In this document: in pieces, positions 1-8,075 of the stretch
How positions within the stretch are numbered: the first letter of the stretch is position 1
Layout: each line of letters opens with the position of its first letter
Origin: JACRAV01 sp964571235
Lineage (GTDB): Bacteria; Zixibacteria; MSB-5A5; GN15; FEB-12
Reading direction: 5' to 3'
Assembly: GCA_964571235.1 (NCBI GenBank)
Contig: CAZNAI010000003.1
Coordinates: forward strand, 62,001-126,000
Length of the DNA: 64,000 nucleotides
The notes under the pieces: generated by a model
What the model was told of the DNA's origin: nothing
Seen by the model: only the letters and a program-made list of their open reading frames with translations
Database searches by the model: none
Program-made: the position numbers and the translations under genes

Positions 1-516
1 GAAAAACTGCACGAATGAAATGATCAGCATCCGCGATTTCGGCCCGATCGCTTTTGCAAACTCATCAAGATCAAACCGTCGGTCGATTGACTTAACAAAT
101 CTTACCGTTAGCCCCCGTGCCGAGGCGGCCGCTTTGGCGGTATAGACTGCCGCCGGGAACTCGCAGTCGGAGACCAGTATCTCTTCCCCCGGTTGCATGG
201 GCAATCCGTACGCCGCGAGATTGAGACCAAACGAAGTATTTGATCCCAGGCCTATATGCCGGTGCTCGGCGCCTACCAGCCCGGCATAGATATGGCGGAG
301 TTCATCGGCAGTTCCAAATGCGACATGAGAATCATCTTTCAGGGAATCGACCCGCATCTGCAGGTGTTCCTCGACCGCCTTGTAAACTAAAGTCGAAAAC
401 GGTCCCACCGCCGCCGAATTGAAATAGGTTACATCTTTGGTGTGCGGGAAGATATCGCGCACATTGTCGAAAGTGAGTTTGATAGTGTCAAAAACCGGAG
501 CAATTTCAGAGGGCAT
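1..516 (-). CDS. aminotransferase class V family protein (C-terminus cut by window edge)
   Basis: The open frame runs from an ATG at 516 to the first base without a stop, giving the first 172 residues. The N-terminal part reads like a class V PLP enzyme (cysteine desulfurase or isopenicillin-epimerase type): 'VTYFNSAAVGPF' near residue 32 is the usual start of this fold, followed by 'GLGSNTSFGLN' and 'EILVSDCEFPAAVY', which fit the PLP-phosphate and cofactor-stacking segments. The PLP lysine lies beyond the window, so desulfurase cannot be told from epimerase or other class V activities. It is the last visible gene of a coupled minus-strand operon: its start overlaps the end of the membrane protein gene by 11 bases. 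No clear Shine-Dalgarno sequence precedes it, so translation coupling is likely. Confidence 0.8.
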   Translation of the reverse strand, partial: MPSEIAPVFDTIKLTFDNVRDIFPHTKDVTYFNSAAVGPFSTLVYKAVEEHLQMRVDSLKDDSHVAFGTADELRHIYAGLVGAEHRHIGLGSNTSFGLNLAAYGLPMQPGEEILVSDCEFPAAVYTAKAAASARGLTVRFVKSIDRRFDLDEFAKAIGPKSRMLIISFVQFF

Positions 517-925
517 ATAACCACGCTATGAGTAACATACATCCGCAAACTTTCAAAAGAACAGACAATAGAAGGAAAAGCAAGAACGGCATTGGCAAAC
601 GAACTCGCACTGAAAGTCCCATCAATGCCGGTGTCGCCCCCATGACAAAAGCGAAAAGCCCGGCCGCGACTCCGGCGCGGAGACCGTCGAATGGCATCAG
701 CACATAGAAGAAACTGTACGCCAAAGTCGGGATCACGACGTAAAACATCAGTTCCATGACAAACGTGAAGCCCGCCCAGACCCAACCGGTGGTCTCCAAA
801 AGTTCAGTCGGTATTCCGTTGGTCATACCCATCCGGTTTTCAATTTTCAGCAGGATGGCCGAGATCAGCAGAAGATACACACCCGCCGCCGCCACACATG
901 CCACCATCAGCCCAGCCGATATCAT
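506..925 (-). CDS. small polytopic membrane protein, unknown function
   Basis: 139 residues, almost entirely hydrophobic, with about four membrane segments. I do not recognise a family. The ATG at 925 is chosen because it overlaps the stop of the upstream epimerase gene as TAATG and sits 11 bases after an AAGGAG; a GTG three codons upstream is too close to that ribosome site. The gene is translationally coupled on both sides (upstream epimerase, downstream aminotransferase), so the three products probably belong to one process, perhaps modification of a lipid or isoprenoid in the membrane; that is inference from context only. Confidence 0.7.
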   Translation of the reverse strand: MISAGLMVACVAAAGVYLLLISAILLKIENRMGMTNGIPTELLETTGWVWAGFTFVMELMFYVVIPTLAYSFFYVLMPFDGLRAGVAAGLFAFVMGATPALMGLSVRVRLPMPFLLFLLLSVLLKVCGCMLLIAWLYAL

Positions 926-1914
926 TACAACCACTTCTCCTTAATGTACCAATCGTATGTGTCCTTAGCGCCAACGGCAAACGGTATCGCCGATTCAAAT
1001 CCCAGTTCGCGCTTGGCCTTTTCGGTATTGATCTCCCACGACTGCAAAATCTCGTTGGCTTTTTCTCGGGTCAGCATCGGTGTCGCGCCGACAATGCGAA
1101 AAAGCGTTTCCGAAATTGACCCGATTGTTTTGAATAGCCATCCGGGGACAATTACCGGGATTCCTTTTCGGCCGCACGACTGTTGCAAAATAGCTACCTG
1201 CTCGCGCATTTCGTAGGCACGGTTTTCGGCAATGAAATAGACAGATCCTGAGTTCGTCTCGCGTGTTGCCGCCAGATAGACACCGCGACAGAGATCGTCG
1301 ACATGCACAAGTTGAATCTTCCGGCTCGTATCGCCGACGCATGGCTTCAGCCGGTTATAGACTGTCTGAAAAAACGTGAATATTTCTTTGTCACCCGGTC
1401 CATATACTCCCGGGGGGCGGACTATGACGATCGGCAATCGCTGTGAGAATTCTTGCGCCACTCGCTCGCCGGCCAATTTCGATTTGCCGTACACGGTGAT
1501 CGGATGCGGCGGATCGGACTCGCTTACAGCGATACCCTCGTGTGAGGGTCCCGCCGCCGCCAGCGACGAGATAATCACCACTTTTCGAACGCCGGGATTG
1601 TGCTCGGCAACTGCAGTCAGCAGGTTGTGTGTCCCCTGCTCGTTGACCGCAAAGAACTGTTCTTCGCGCTTCGCCTTGACCAGTCCGGCGTTGTGAATGA
1701 CATAGTCTACACCGGCGACCATGGCGGGAAGTGTTTCCGGCTGGGTGATATCGCCGTAGCGGTATTCTACTTTCAAATCCTTGAGAAGTGACAGATCAGC
1801 GGATTTACGCACTCCGGCGTAGACCACACACCCCTCATCGAGAAAGCGGCGGCACAACCGCGACCCGATAAATCCGTTCGCGCCGGTGATAAGGACAGTG
1901 CGGGGTGCTTCCAT
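925..1914 (-). CDS. NAD-dependent epimerase/dehydratase (extended SDR)
   Basis: 329 residues with the Rossmann motif TGANGFIG at residues 10-17, 'DYVIHNAGLVKA' in the position of the conserved NAG segment, and the active-site pair 'VYGKSK' (YxxxK) near residue 142 with 'RPPGVYGPGD' after it. These define an extended short-chain dehydrogenase such as a nucleotide-sugar epimerase or 3-beta-hydroxysteroid/dihydroflavonol type oxidoreductase. The substrate cannot be read from the sequence. It is the first gene of the operon with the membrane protein and the aminotransferase, and its stop codon overlaps the next start. Confidence 0.88.
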   Translation of the reverse strand: MEAPRTVLITGANGFIGSRLCRRFLDEGCVVYAGVRKSADLSLLKDLKVEYRYGDITQPETLPAMVAGVDYVIHNAGLVKAKREEQFFAVNEQGTHNLLTAVAEHNPGVRKVVIISSLAAAGPSHEGIAVSESDPPHPITVYGKSKLAGERVAQEFSQRLPIVIVRPPGVYGPGDKEIFTFFQTVYNRLKPCVGDTSRKIQLVHVDDLCRGVYLAATRETNSGSVYFIAENRAYEMREQVAILQQSCGRKGIPVIVPGWLFKTIGSISETLFRIVGATPMLTREKANEILQSWEINTEKAKRELGFESAIPFAVGAKDTYDWYIKEKWL

Positions 1915-1956
1915 GACCGGTCAAGGTAGTGGAAATCAGTGTTCTCGACAAGCCTT

Positions 1957-2101
1957 GTAGGTCGAAATCCCTTGTCACGCCGAAGGCGTGATCGAGCGAA
2001 GCGAGAGGTTTCGACATCTCGCTCTTTCGGTACGCGGCGGACATTCCTGTCCGCCGCGTCTTGAGCGAAAGAAGGCGGGTTCAAAGACGAACCCGCCCTA
2101 C
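1957..2101. repeat. three hairpin repeat units between genes
   Basis: Three palindromic units lie in tandem between the epimerase and the Memo gene. The first (1957-2018) starts with GTAGGTCGAAATCCC and ends with GGTTTCGACATC, with arms TCGAAA/TTTCGA. The second (2033-2058) is a perfect 11-bp stem CGCGGCGGACA with a 4-base loop. The third (2074-2101) is GGCGGGTTC, loop AAAGAC, GAACCCGCC, then CTAC. Related units recur across the window, only between genes. Confidence 0.85.
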
Positions 2102-2128
2102 AAAGTTTTCGACGACGAATCGTGACAA

Positions 2129-3568
2129 CTACGAAAACACTTCAGCCGTAAATTTGTAAATCTGCGCCGATCTGTCTTTGAAGCTGTTCTTCGGAAGACC
2201 CGCCTTCAAACAAGTCTGCTCCAGAAATTCGATATAATCCCAGCCGTGATCGACCGCCACCTGCGGCAGGAGCAGGCCCGAGTGCATATCCAGTTTGATC
2301 ATCAGGCCGTCGCGGCCGACTTTGATCGAGTCCAATCGGTGAACAACCTCAAGCGGCGACAAAACTGAAATCTCAATCTGTGCCTGTTCAAGCTCGCCGG
2401 CTGTCAGCGGCTCAAAACGTGGATCATCCGATGCCGCTGAGACCGCCATCTCGGCGACTGCCTCGACCAGCGATGTCCGCGATTTGATCATTCCGATACA
2501 ACCGCGAAGTTCCCCGTTTACTTTGACCGTGACAAACACCCCCGATTTACGGCGATTTTCTTCGGTTTCGGCCGGTGTATAATTGCGGCCTTCCAGGTGC
2601 GCGGTAATCGCCTCGCGCGCGACTTTCAAAAGAAAAACCCGGTCGGCATCGGAAAGTCGGGTTGTTTCATCTTTAGCCGCTTTAGCACCGAGGAGCGCCT
2701 TGCTGGGTAGCTTTCGCTCGCCGACCATCGCGGCGGATAAATAGCCGACGACTTCGTCGAAATCGCCGGTGGTCGCGCCGGAGGTGGTGTATTCCAGAAA
2801 CTTGACTTCACTCGCGCCGAGACGTTTGGCCGCCCGCATGATCGTGGTCACCACACCGCCGCCGCAGGCCTCGCCTTTGCCTGATTCGAGGGTACGAGTT
2901 AGCAGATCGGGATCGAATTTCTCAATCGCCTGTTGGATTGCCGAATCGAGCGTGCGGGCTTCTTTTTCAGAATGAAAATGCGACAGATCGGTCGAGGCGA
3001 CCAAGAGGGCGTTGGTGTCTTTGAGTGTCGAGGCCAGCACCTCGGCCAGACCGTTGATCGAATCGCTCTCCTGATCCCCCATGATGATCGCGACCAGTTT
3101 GAATTTCCCCAGCACGATCTGCAAAAACGGCAGTTGTACTTCAAGCGCATGCTCGCCGCGCGCGCCGCCGGTGGCGTGACCCATATTGGAGAAATAAACG
3201 GCCGGATTGATCGACGCAATGCGGGATGCCAATTCATAGTCAGTTTCGACAAGTCCAAGCGGGGTCTGGTATCCGGCGCCGCCGTAGACCGCGCACCCCT
3301 TGAAAAACATCATGTGCGACGGCGACACCACCACCACCGTTTCGTACTCTTCGCCTTCAAGAAGCTTGAACGCTTTGGCCGCGGTCTTGCCCGAATATGG
3401 ATACCCGGCGTGGGGCGCAACCAGGGCTATTGGTCTCCCGATAATCGGCTCTTTTTCGACCGAGGCAAACATCTCAGCGATGGTTTTGGCGAGTTGGCCG
3501 GCGTCGGCCGGATAGAAAGAGCCCGCGACAGCGGGTTTGCGTATGTCGGTCCGTGAAAATTCAGGCAT
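2129..3568 (-). CDS. Memo-family / AMMECR1 fusion protein (AmmeMemoRadiSam components B and A)
   Basis: 479 residues from the ATG at 3568. The N-terminal two thirds match the Memo family ('RKPAVAGSFYPA', 'LVAPHAGYPYSG', 'STDLSHFH', 'GEACGGG'), a fold related to extradiol dioxygenases with a metal site. The last 180 residues are an AMMECR1 domain with the hallmark 'LRGCIG' and 'SDDPRFEPLT'. In many bacteria these two domains are encoded with a radical SAM protein as the AmmeMemoRadiSam system of unknown function; that partner is not in this window. The frame extends 64 codons upstream to 3760, but the family's conserved start begins just after residue 65, so the internal ATG is preferred even though no good ribosome site precedes it. 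Confidence 0.9.
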   Translation of the reverse strand: MPEFSRTDIRKPAVAGSFYPADAGQLAKTIAEMFASVEKEPIIGRPIALVAPHAGYPYSGKTAAKAFKLLEGEEYETVVVVSPSHMMFFKGCAVYGGAGYQTPLGLVETDYELASRIASINPAVYFSNMGHATGGARGEHALEVQLPFLQIVLGKFKLVAIIMGDQESDSINGLAEVLASTLKDTNALLVASTDLSHFHSEKEARTLDSAIQQAIEKFDPDLLTRTLESGKGEACGGGVVTTIMRAAKRLGASEVKFLEYTTSGATTGDFDEVVGYLSAAMVGERKLPSKALLGAKAAKDETTRLSDADRVFLLKVAREAITAHLEGRNYTPAETEENRRKSGVFVTVKVNGELRGCIGMIKSRTSLVEAVAEMAVSAASDDPRFEPLTAGELEQAQIEISVLSPLEVVHRLDSIKVGRDGLMIKLDMHSGLLLPQVAVDHGWDYIEFLEQTCLKAGLPKNSFKDRSAQIYKFTAEVFS

Positions 3569-3854
3569 GGGAGAGGGAAAGTAGGGGAAATACGAGGGGA
3601 AGTCAATTCGCCGGGGAATTGGGTTCGTTTGCGCACTTTTACGTTCCTGAATGAGCCGAAATCGTCTGCAAGAGAATCTGAAATAATCAGTTACCAGAAA
3701 TTGGTCATTTGCGCGATGTAGAAGTTGTGGTAGTACTTTTGTAGTCATTTTGCAAAGCATGAGCCATTCGACGGTTACAGACCGTTGTCAACAAATAGCG
3801 GCGATTATGGGATTTGGAGTGAGTTGGTGGCAAATTTGCTGAGATGAGGCTCTT

Positions 3855-3915
3855 GTAGGTCGAAATCCCTTGCCCCCCGTAGGGGGGCCGAGCGTCAGCG
3901 AGGGGTTTCGACATC
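3855..3915. repeat. GTAGGTC...GACATC hairpin element
   Basis: Starts GTAGGTCGAAATCCCTTG and ends GGGGTTTCGACATC; the outer arms match the copy at 1957-2018, but the central part is replaced by a different hairpin (CCCCCC/GGGGGG). This shows that the core can be exchanged while the ends are kept. Confidence 0.85.
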
Positions 3916-3959
3916 TCGTGCGATTAGAGCGGGCAGGAAGTCACCCGCGCACCAACAAC

Positions 3960-4337
3960 TCAACAGAGCGTATAGTCAATCAGGATGCATATCGCGATTA
4001 CTATTAGCCCCGCCAAGACGCACCACCAACCCTTCGTGAATTTGATCAACGGTGCGGCCCGCTCATCAACTGTCTCATAGAATCGTCGAACTGTGCCAAA
4101 ATTCGTGGACTCGAGAGAAGCCCTGACCCATAAGGCAAAAAAGTCGATAGCCATAAGAGCACACACACCGAAGGAAAAAGAGAAGAGAACAGCGCTCGCA
4201 AAGTCATGACTTTCCGTCGAACAGCCAAACAGATGTGTTGCTTCATTCATTATCCCAAATCGCACCGCTTCGTAAGGAAAAATAGTAGCGGCAACCATGA
4301 TAAGTCTATTCCGCCATTTTCTCAGAGTGGATAACAT
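3960..4337 (-). CDS. hypothetical membrane protein
   Basis: 125 residues with three or four hydrophobic segments, including a strong C-terminal helix ('WWCVLAGLIVIAICILI'). No family is recognised and no catalytic motif is visible. The ATG at 4337 is preferred over a TTG seven codons upstream; neither has a clear ribosome site. It lies alone between a repeat element and the SPFH gene on the same strand. Its base composition is more A/T-rich than its neighbours. It may be a real small membrane protein or a chance frame. Confidence 0.5.
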   Translation of the reverse strand: MLSTLRKWRNRLIMVAATIFPYEAVRFGIMNEATHLFGCSTESHDFASAVLFSFSFGVCALMAIDFFALWVRASLESTNFGTVRRFYETVDERAAPLIKFTKGWWCVLAGLIVIAICILIDYTLC

Positions 4338-4402
4338 AAAGGATTCACGAGAAAACAAGCCACCGTCAGGCCGGGAGGCCTGACGGCACGTTGCACTAAA
4401 CC

Positions 4403-5332
4403 TTACGGCTTAACCGGTGCGCTCGGGGTCGGGCTCTTCACCCCTTCCACCATCGCCGATAAGGCCGCGATGATCCCGCTCGCCTCATAGGGCATGAAGA
4501 TCTTATTGGCTGATCCCTCGGCCAGCTTGGGCAACATCTCCAGATATTTCAGCGTGATCAACTTGTCATCCGGCTTGGAATCGTGAATGGCGTTGAAGAC
4601 CGAAGCAATCGCTTTCGCCTCGCCCTCGGCGACCGTGAGCTGGCGATACTTTTCGGCATCGGCTTTGAGTTTGATCGACTGCGCGTAACCGTCGGCCTCC
4701 AAAATCTGCGCCGACTTGGAACCCTCCGCCTTGGTGATCTCCGCCTGCTTGATCGCTTCGGCATCGAGAATAGTCGCACGCTTGTCGCGCTCGGCTTTCA
4801 TCTGGCGGCTCATCGCGTTGGTAATATCGATTGGCGGATCGATACGCTGGAGTTCAACCCGGTTGACCTTTACACCCCACTTGTCGGTCGCCTGATCCAT
4901 GACATCGCGAAGTTGCGAATTGATCCGTTCGCGAGAGGATAAGCAGGCGTCCAGTTCAATTTCGCCGATCACATTACGCAAATTGGTCTGCGCCAGTTTG
5001 GTGGCGGCGAGAATGTAGTTGCTGATTTCGTACCGTGAACGAAACGGATCGGTCACCTGGCAGAATATGACGGCGTCGACTTCAACATTGACGTTATCTT
5101 TGGTAATCACCAACTGCGGCGGGACCTCGATCACCATCTCGCGCATATCAACACGCAGGACAGTATCGAAAAACGGCAGAACCATATTGAGGCCCGGATC
5201 CAAAAGGCGCTGGAACCGCCCGAGCCGTTCAACCATGCCCCGTTCGAACGGGCGGATGATCCGCACCGAGGACATCACGACGATAAAGACAAAGACCGCC
5301 GCGACTGCTAAGAAAATGCCAACCGAATTCAT
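4403..5332 (-). CDS. SPFH/band 7 (stomatin-like) membrane protein
   Basis: 309 residues: one N-terminal membrane anchor (residues 5-25), then 'VRIIRPFERGMVERLGRF', the usual opening of the SPFH domain, and 'VDAVIFCQVTDPFRSRYEISNY'. A long charged helix with repeated alanine/glutamate (residues 175-245) follows, as in stomatin and QmcA-like proteins, which form membrane-microdomain rings and often regulate membrane proteases. A good ribosome site (AAAGGAAC) precedes the ATG. It is the second gene after the NfeD-like gene, a conserved pairing, so the two probably work together. Confidence 0.92.
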   Translation of the reverse strand: MNSVGIFLAVAAVFVFIVVMSSVRIIRPFERGMVERLGRFQRLLDPGLNMVLPFFDTVLRVDMREMVIEVPPQLVITKDNVNVEVDAVIFCQVTDPFRSRYEISNYILAATKLAQTNLRNVIGEIELDACLSSRERINSQLRDVMDQATDKWGVKVNRVELQRIDPPIDITNAMSRQMKAERDKRATILDAEAIKQAEITKAEGSKSAQILEADGYAQSIKLKADAEKYRQLTVAEGEAKAIASVFNAIHDSKPDDKLITLKYLEMLPKLAEGSANKIFMPYEASGIIAALSAMVEGVKSPTPSAPVKP

Positions 5333-5350
5333 ATCGTTCCTTTCTCTATC

Positions 5351-5779
5351 CTAACTCAGTCGTTCGACCCGCACGCGGGTCCCCGACAACGAAATAATTT
5401 TCACTTTATCGCCTTCAGCGAGCGTCTCGCCCGCGCTGGCCAGCCAGACTTCGCCCTCGTACCTGATCTGGCCGGGCTGATCGGGTGTGATCGCTTTGAC
5501 GACAACGGCATTGTGGCCGATCATCCGGTCGACATTGGCATTCTGCGGCTGGGCTTTGGAGATTCGGTGCGCGAATTTGCGAGAAAGGGGTAAGAGCACC
5601 AGCGACACCGCCAGACAAATTCCAATCTGCCAGTAATGTTGATCCGGATACGAAATCGAGTAGATTCCCGCCGCAATCGATCCCACCACAAAGCATATGA
5701 AGATGAGTGTGGGACTGGCCAATTCAACGATCAAAAAGACCAGCGCCGCCGCCATCCAGATCCAAAAGATTGTATCCAT
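5351..5779 (-). CDS. NfeD family protein
   Basis: 142 residues: a short N-terminal segment, two to three membrane helices ('AAALVFLIVELASPTLIFICFVVG', 'IGICLAVSLVLLPLS'), then a small C-terminal OB-fold-like domain starting near 'MIGHNAVVVKAI' and containing 'GEVWLASAGETLAEGDKVKI'. This is the short NfeD form without the protease domain. NfeD proteins pair with SPFH proteins, and the gene here is directly upstream of one, separated by 18 bases. A GGAGAGAC ribosome site lies before the ATG. Confidence 0.9.
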   Translation of the reverse strand: MDTIFWIWMAAALVFLIVELASPTLIFICFVVGSIAAGIYSISYPDQHYWQIGICLAVSLVLLPLSRKFAHRISKAQPQNANVDRMIGHNAVVVKAITPDQPGQIRYEGEVWLASAGETLAEGDKVKIISLSGTRVRVERLS

Positions 5780-6411
5780 CGTCTGTCTCTCCTTGCCCGA
5801 ATCCGACCGGGATTTTCTCCCTGATCGATATTACTACCTGTGCCGCTGTGGAATATTCAGCGAATCGTGGCTAAGTTCGGCTATCTCACTGCCACACGTC
5901 AACTTAAAACGCCCTGGGGGCGTCCCGGGGGGCTTCGCCCGATTGTAATCAAGAGCAACGTTGAGATTAACGAGGAGAATTATATCGTAGCGGTGAGAAG
6001 GCCACCGGCGTGGGGGTGCCGGGGGCACCGCCTAGGGCCTTCGGCGCTTTGTATAAATCGTTACTGTTTAGATTTCGTGGCTGGCGTACACTCTTGTGCG
6101 CCAGCATTCGTGCGCTCGGGGCTTCGCTCGATTGCATTCGGTTGTGGCGTTGAGATTGACGAGCTACCCTGTAGGGCAGAACCCGAGCGCCTCGCGACGT
6201 GGTTCTGCCATCTTTTCTCCGCCTTGGTAACCCACCATTTATGGTGGGCTATTCAAAACAAAGATGGCGAGTTCAAAGACGAACCCGCCCTACAAGGCTA
6301 TTCCCCGCGACGCGTCGAGTCCGCCGCGGCGGATCGAGACGCGAATTGCAACACCCACCTACCATGCTCTAACTCCTTGTCAAACGTGTCTTCTTTGTCC
6401 CATATTCCCTC
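5780..6411. other. 632-base gene-free stretch rich in hairpin repeats
   Basis: No frame here looks like a gene; a 204-codon frame crosses the repeats and runs into the next gene. Visible elements: GGTGCC/GGCACC near 6023-6038; a palindrome containing GCTGGCG/CGCCAGC near 6080-6106; GTAGGGCAGAACC...GGTTCTGCC at 6171-6209; CCCACCATTTATGGTGGG at 6231-6248; and GGCGAGTTC-AAAGAC-GAACCCGCC-CTAC at 6266-6293. The last three belong to families seen elsewhere in the window. Divergent promoters for the NfeD gene and the methyltransferase should lie here, but I could not single them out. Confidence 0.7.
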
Positions 6412-7173
6412 ATGCCCAAAATCTACGACCAATTCGCTACTGTCTACGACCTGATGGGGGCCGACCACCACTCGCTCCGTATGTGCCAATACACACTGGA
6501 CATTTTCCGCAAATACAAAATCAAACCAAAATCCGGTCTCGAGGTTTGTTGCGGCACAGGTAGCGCTTTGAAGTTTTTCACAAGCCACGGATATACTATG
6601 GCCGGCCTGGATCAGAGCGCTCAGATGCTCGCGCAGGCGCGAAAGAAAGTTGGCAAAGAAGTCTCGCTCACACAGGCGACACTTCCGGCGTTTCGCATTT
6701 CAGAAAAGACCAACTCGCGCCGTCTGCGCCAGTTCGATTTCGCCGTCTCATATTATGATTCGCTGAATTATCTGCTGAAGCCGCAGGAGCTGGCGCAGAC
6801 ATTCGCCAATGTACACAAACACTTGGCCCCCGGCGGATGGTTCATTTTCGACATGAACTCGCCGCGCGCTCTCAAAGAAGTCTGGGGAAACACCTATTGG
6901 GGCGGGACACTTAAGGATCTCTGCTGGCTGTTCAAGAACTCCTACGACCACACCAACAAGCTCGGGATGGTAAGCGTCACGTTGTTTGTTCGCAAGGGAA
7001 AGCACTGGCGACGATTTGACGAAACACACATTGAGCGCGGCTACCCGAATGCGGTCATCCGAACACTGCTGACCAGCGCCGGCTTTTCGGTCAAAGCGAT
7101 CTACAAGTGCTTTACGTTTGATAAGGCGACCGAGAAGTCCAATCGAATTTGTGTGGTGGCAAGAAGGAAGTGA
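6412..7173 (+). CDS. class I SAM-dependent methyltransferase
   Basis: 253 residues. The SAM-binding glycine loop is 'GLEVCCGTGSAL' near residues 43-54, with the acidic end of strand 2 in 'MAGLDQSAQML' and strand 4 in 'FDFAVSYYDSLNYL'. The C-terminal half is a beta-rich insertion like that of glycine/sarcosine or small-molecule methyltransferases. The substrate is unknown. It stands alone between repeat blocks. Confidence 0.85.
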   Translation: MPKIYDQFATVYDLMGADHHSLRMCQYTLDIFRKYKIKPKSGLEVCCGTGSALKFFTSHGYTMAGLDQSAQMLAQARKKVGKEVSLTQATLPAFRISEKTNSRRLRQFDFAVSYYDSLNYLLKPQELAQTFANVHKHLAPGGWFIFDMNSPRALKEVWGNTYWGGTLKDLCWLFKNSYDHTNKLGMVSVTLFVRKGKHWRRFDETHIERGYPNAVIRTLLTSAGFSVKAIYKCFTFDKATEKSNRICVVARRK

Positions 7174-7274
7174 CCCTTCGACAGGCTCAGGGTGAAGTCA
7201 ATTGAATCGTGTGTACCCAATTAGACTTGACTTCAGGCTGAGCCGCATGACTTCAGGCTGAGCTTGTCGAAGCC
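7174..7274. repeat. CCCTTCGACAGGCTCAGGGTGA-type repeats
   Basis: Two related units: CCCTTCGACAGGCTCAGGG (7174 onward) and, inverted, a doubled GACTTCAGGCTGAGC ending in TTGTCGAAGCC (7228-7274). Both arms form CCCTGAGC/TCGAAGGG-type palindromes. Other copies are near 9767, 48769, 48960, 51753, 51800, 56998, 59866 and 59948. The pair flanks the convergent ends of the methyltransferase and thioredoxin-like genes and could act as a transcription terminator, but there is no T-tract. Confidence 0.8.
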
Positions 7275-7288
7275 TTCTTTCGCTATGA

Positions 7289-7822
7289 CTAGAATACCCC
7301 AAGCACCGTATCCGTCTCGGCCTCTTTGAGCTTCACAAAATCTTCCCACTGCGTTTTGCCGAAATGACCGGCATGGACATATTTCAGGAGCTGTTTGAAC
7401 GTCTTCAGATCCAGATTCCCCTGAAACAATCCGCTGACATTGCCGGTGGTGTCGAAGAACACAAAATTGGGAACACGGTTGGTAAAGAGCTGATAGAATT
7501 CGTCGCGGTCGTACACTGTGCCGCCAATGGTAATCGGCAGATCGGTGACGACATCGACATTCACACTCAGATAGTTGGTGTTGAGAAACCAGGCGATTTC
7601 CGGCCGATCAAAAACATACTTTTTGATCTCGTCGCAGTTGTCGCACCCTTTTTCGCTGATATAGAAAAAGATCGGCTTGGGACCTTTGGGAAATGTCGCC
7701 TGAACCTCACTGAAGGGATGCCAGACAAGCTTATCCTCCAGATGTTTTTCCGGCCCGCAGGACGTCAATCCTGCGCCGACTGCCACTATACACAAAGCCG
7801 CCCACAAAACAGCTTTCATCAT
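7289..7822 (-). CDS. thioredoxin-fold lipoprotein
   Basis: 177 residues with a lipoprotein signal (hydrophobic helix then LTSC, lipidated Cys22) and a thioredoxin-like domain: 'PIFFYISEKGCDNCDEI' with the redox pair C60-D-N-C63, and 'VPNFVFFDTTGN' carrying the cis-proline. Expected on the outer face of the inner membrane or the inner face of the outer membrane, as a thiol-disulfide protein. The start at 7822 (ATG ATG) follows an AGGAA eight bases upstream; an upstream in-frame extension overlaps the FmdB gene and is rejected. It is the last gene of the OsmC-DUF302-FmdB redox operon. Confidence 0.85.
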   Translation of the reverse strand: MMKAVLWAALCIVAVGAGLTSCGPEKHLEDKLVWHPFSEVQATFPKGPKPIFFYISEKGCDNCDEIKKYVFDRPEIAWFLNTNYLSVNVDVVTDLPITIGGTVYDRDEFYQLFTNRVPNFVFFDTTGNVSGLFQGNLDLKTFKQLLKYVHAGHFGKTQWEDFVKLKEAETDTVLGVF

Positions 7823-7865
7823 GTTACGTTCCTGTGCTCGCGACCGCGAGTCGTTGTTAGTTTCC

Positions 7866-8069
7866 TCAACTGAAGCCGCTCCCACAACCCGGCCGACTAC
7901 AGGCCGGGCCGGACGACTGTCCTGCTGAAGTTGAAGCGGAGAAGACAGAGAGTTGTTTGCCGGTATCGGTAGATTGGCAGTTCGGGCACTGCGCAGTCTC
8001 GTTCGCGGAACCGACCAACTCTTCGAACTTGTGCCCGCAGGCTTTACAAATGTATTCAAACAACGGCAT
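7866..8069 (-). CDS. FmdB-type zinc-ribbon protein
   Basis: 67 residues beginning MPLFEYICKACG, the standard opening of the FmdB/putative regulatory zinc-ribbon family. The ribbon is C8-x2-C11 and C28-x2-C31; the serine/glycine-rich tail ends in a Cys-rich 'CSRPGCGSGFS', also common in the family. Its ribosome site AAGGAG is formed by the last codons of the preceding UGA-containing frame (8076-8252), which ends seven bases before this ATG. This supports the upstream frame being translated to its end. The exact function of the family is not established. Confidence 0.9.
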   Translation of the reverse strand: MPLFEYICKACGHKFEELVGSANETAQCPNCQSTDTGKQLSVFSASTSAGQSSGPACSRPGCGSGFS

Positions 8070-8075
8070 TTTGTT

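Noticed and set aside
2933..3556. 207-codon frame antisense to the Memo gene
   Set aside because: A shadow of the real gene on the other strand, rich in Arg/His as expected for antisense frames of G/C-rich genes.
3569..3760. 64-residue N-terminal extension of the Memo-AMMECR1 protein
   Set aside because: Low similarity to any domain start, Arg/Phe-rich, and the family begins right after it.
5840..6454. 204-codon plus-strand frame in the gap before the methyltransferase
   Set aside because: It crosses hairpin repeats, has no ribosome site and overlaps the methyltransferase start; the translation is low-complexity and Cys/Pro-rich.
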